Shown here: piece by piece, positions 62,265 to 64,000 of the stretch | How positions within the stretch are numbered: the first letter of the stretch is position 1 | How the letters are laid out: every line of letters starts with the position of its first letter | Assembly: GCA_016806645.1 (NCBI GenBank) | Contig: JACSYO010000415.1 | Coordinates: 6,383,001 to 6,447,000, forward strand | Length of the DNA: 64,000 nt | DNA from: Ophiodon elongatus | Taxonomy: Eukaryota > Chordata > Actinopteri > Perciformes > Hexagrammidae | Direction of reading: 5' to 3' | Notes under the pieces: model-generated | Seen by the model: the letters and a program-made list of their open reading frames with translations, nothing else | Told to the model about the DNA's origin: nothing | Databases searched by the model: none | Position numbers and translations under genes: made by a program

Positions 62265-62791
62265 TAGCGGTGGAAGAGATATTCAGATTCTGCACTGAAG
62301 TAAAAATAGCACAACACAATATAAAAATACTCCAAGTTAAGGTACAAATAAAAGTCCTGCATTGAAAACCTTACTTATCTAGATGTATCATCATGCAGCA
62401 GAACGGCCTTTGTGAATGTAATACTATGTATATGAATAGTAATGGGCGAATATGCATTAACCTGGGAGAAGCATTAAGCAGTTGTAGCTGGTGAAGATGT
62501 AACACATCTAAACCACTTTATTTACTGTCAAGTTGTTAAATCCATGACAAATATTCATATTTTATAAATTGACCATATGTTTTGTTTTGTACAATCTTAT
62601 GCATAGTAAATAGTAACCAAAGCAGTTACGCAGTCTCTGTAGTGGAGTAAGAAACACAGCTTTACCCTGTGAAATGTGTATTGTGGGTATAAAGTAGCAT
62701 ACAATGGAAACACTTAAGTTAAGTACAAATACTTAAATACTGTGTTTAGTTACAGTACTTGACTTAATGTACTTCGTTACTGTCCACAACT
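62265..62791 (+). mobile_element. hAT-like MITE, second copy
   Basis: Starts near TAGCGGTGGAAGAGATATTC and ends in the reverse complement of CAGTTGTGGACAGTAACGAA. Internal AAAAGTCCTGCATTGAAAAC is typical of the family. The ends are diverged and no clear 8-bp target duplication is seen. Confidence 0.6.
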
Positions 62792-62989
62792 GCGTCTACT
62801 ACGAGTCCACTATGACATTTTAAATGTATGCAACAGCACCACCTACTGTTTGTTACGCGCTTCTGCAACAGGTAGGACGAAATTTACAACACTTTATTTT
62901 ATCAAGAAAATCTGTAATTTCATTTATATTCCTTGTCAAATGCCAAAGAAAAATTAATGGAATATTATGTTTGTAAAATGACCACCATG

Positions 62990-63208
62990 ATTCACCATTC
63001 CTGATGACGTTTTTTTCAATGCGAATCTGCGGTCCGGAAATGAAAAACAACACAGTGTGAACCAGGAACCCACATGTTCAGCCACCAGGGAAGCACCAGA
63101 CCCGAAGCAGCAAGACGGTTTCAGTGTCTGCAGAGCTCAGAAAAGCTCCACGTATACCGGCTTTGACTAAAACATTTTGTTGTGTTGCGCTCGAGGACAT
63201 TTTTCAGG
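62990..63208 (+). promoter_or_regulatory. utp11: utp11 promoter and 5'UTR region (inferred)
   Basis: TATA-less stretch before the utp11 ATG. It contains a TGACGT half-site (63005-63010) and an ETS-type core CCGGAA (63034-63039), as is common for housekeeping promoters. The bases just before the ATG, ACATTTTTCAG|G, also resemble a splice acceptor. Confidence 0.4.
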
Positions 63209-63268
63209 ATGTCGTCGTTCAGGAAAGCGTTGAAATCCCAACAGAGAAACCACCATGAACGATCTCAG
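63209..63268 (+). CDS. utp11: utp11 coding exon 1
   Basis: The ATG at 63209 begins MSSFRKALKSQQRNHHERSQ and ends in CTCAG|GTGAGC with a complete codon. The basic N-terminus matches the family. Confidence 0.95.
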
Positions 63269-63957
63269 GTGAGCGTTTCACTGTTTTGCTAGCTTGTTGC
63301 TTGTTAGCATGCTGGCTACATTTCAGGCGTCTACATGTTATCACCAACGTATTACATGTAATGCCATGAAGTAAATATGAATACTGAGTGTGTATAACTT
63401 TAAATGTATCTTTTTTTTTGTCCGAGCAGCCTGGTTTCAGGAAACATTTGGGATTGCTGGAGAAGAAGAAAGACTACAAACTCCGCGCAGAGTGAGTTGA
63501 ATGAAGTTTAAGAGACATGTTTTTATGTTTCCCAGGCTTTGAATTGGACTTTTAATGTCACACGTGGTCGAGGAATAAGTCTTGTAATTGATTTCTTTGC
63601 CTGTTTTTAAAGTGATTACCACAAGAAACAGAACACCCTTGCTGCTCTGCGAAAGAAAGCTCTGGATAAGAACCCAGATGAGTTTTACTACAAGATGATC
63701 AGCTCTCAGCTGCAGGTAAGAGAAGTGTCAACATCACAAGGCAGATAAAATGAGTCACCCTTTATGAATCCTAATCATGTGATCTCTGTGGCCGAATGAT
63801 TTTAATATGTATGTCTTGTTTTGTGGCATGTTATCAGGATGGAGTTCACGTAGCGAAAAAATCCAATGAAGAAGTGGAGGTGACGGAGGAGCAGAAGAAA
63901 GTGATGAGGACGCAGGATATCAAATATGTGGAGATGAAAAGAGTTGCAGAGGCTAAG
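63209..63957 (+). CDS. utp11: U3 snoRNA-associated protein 11, first four coding exons (partial)
   Basis: Utp11 is a nucleolar component of the small-subunit processome (U3 snoRNP) needed for 18S rRNA processing. The coding exons seen are 63209-63268, 63430-63491, 63613-63715 and 63838-63957, giving 115 residues before the gene leaves the window; the human protein is about 253 aa. They encode SSFRKALKSQQRNHHERSQ, PGFRKHLGLLEKKKDYKLRA, DDYHKKQNTLAALRKKALDK, NPDEFYYKMISSQLQ and DGVHVAKKSNEEVEVTEEQK, then KYVEMKRVAEAK. All match human UTP11 closely. Junction phases are 0, 2 and 0, all GT-AG. The remainder lies beyond 64000. Confidence 0.96.
63430..63491 (+). CDS. utp11: utp11 coding exon 2
   Basis: The acceptor CCGAGCAG precedes PGFRKHLGLLEKKKDYKLRA. 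The donor is GCAGA|GTGAGT, leaving two bases of the Asp codon that the next exon completes. Confidence 0.95.
63613..63715 (+). CDS. utp11: utp11 coding exon 3
   Basis: The acceptor TTTTTAAAG ends at 63612. The exon encodes DYHKKQNTLAALRKKALDKN and PDEFYYKMISSQLQ and ends CTGCAG|GTAAGA in phase 0. Confidence 0.95.
63838..63957 (+). CDS. utp11: utp11 coding exon 4
   Basis: The acceptor GTTATCAG ends at 63837. The exon encodes DGVHVAKKSNEEVEVTEEQK, then KVMRTQDIKYVEMKRVAEAK, with donor GCTAAG|GTAGGT at 63958. The window ends inside the next intron. Confidence 0.95.
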
Positions 63958-64000
63958 GTAGGTTTATTTTCCCCTGTAATAGATCATGCTTGGATAACCC

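Overview
This is vertebrate nuclear DNA, almost certainly from a ray-finned fish and probably a percomorph. The genes are intron-split with GT-AG junctions. The spacer is AT-rich and full of long CA, TA and GAGGA microsatellites. The dispersed repeats are ones I associate with percomorph genomes: hAT-like 'GTGGAAGAAGTATTCAG' elements, TTAA-flanked elements and an L2/CR1-like LINE tail. The species cannot be read from the sequence.

Three protein genes are supported. (1) rspo1 (R-spondin 1) on the plus strand has five coding exons, 2879-13412, encoding 313 aa: signal peptide, basic RRQRR site, two furin-like repeats, a TSP1 repeat and a basic tail expanded by a Gly/Ala run. Its 3'UTR reaches one of two poly(A) signals, near 14.2 or 14.86 kb. 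(2) fhl3 (four and a half LIM domains 3) on the minus strand has five coding exons, 34384 down to 29967, encoding 279 aa with every zinc ligand present. Its 3'UTR runs to about 28.75 kb. (3) utp11 on the plus strand starts at 63209. Its first four coding exons are present and the gene runs off the window end. Human RSPO1, FHL3 and UTP11 all lie on 1p34.3, which supports the paralog assignments.

Layout: 1-2878, rspo1 upstream region with repeats; 2879-14863, rspo1; 14864-28748, tail-to-tail spacer between rspo1 and fhl3, with no convincing gene; 28749-34401, fhl3 body; 34402-63208, a 29-kb stretch between fhl3 and utp11. That last stretch holds a LINE remnant, MITE-like elements, microsatellites and a GC-rich block at 56.7-57.1 kb. 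It also holds the most interesting signal in the window: a minus-strand TATA box with a perfect CArG (SRF) box and a short exon ending in a strong donor at 50659. Spliced to the fhl3 exon at 34401, this exon would add 13 residues in frame to the FHL3 N-terminus.

The genes do not form an operon or pathway. Rspo1 is a secreted Wnt potentiator, Fhl3 a muscle LIM adaptor and transcriptional cofactor, and Utp11 a nucleolar small-subunit processome protein. All exon boundaries were derived by hand from splice signals, reading-frame continuity and recalled human proteins; no database search was run.
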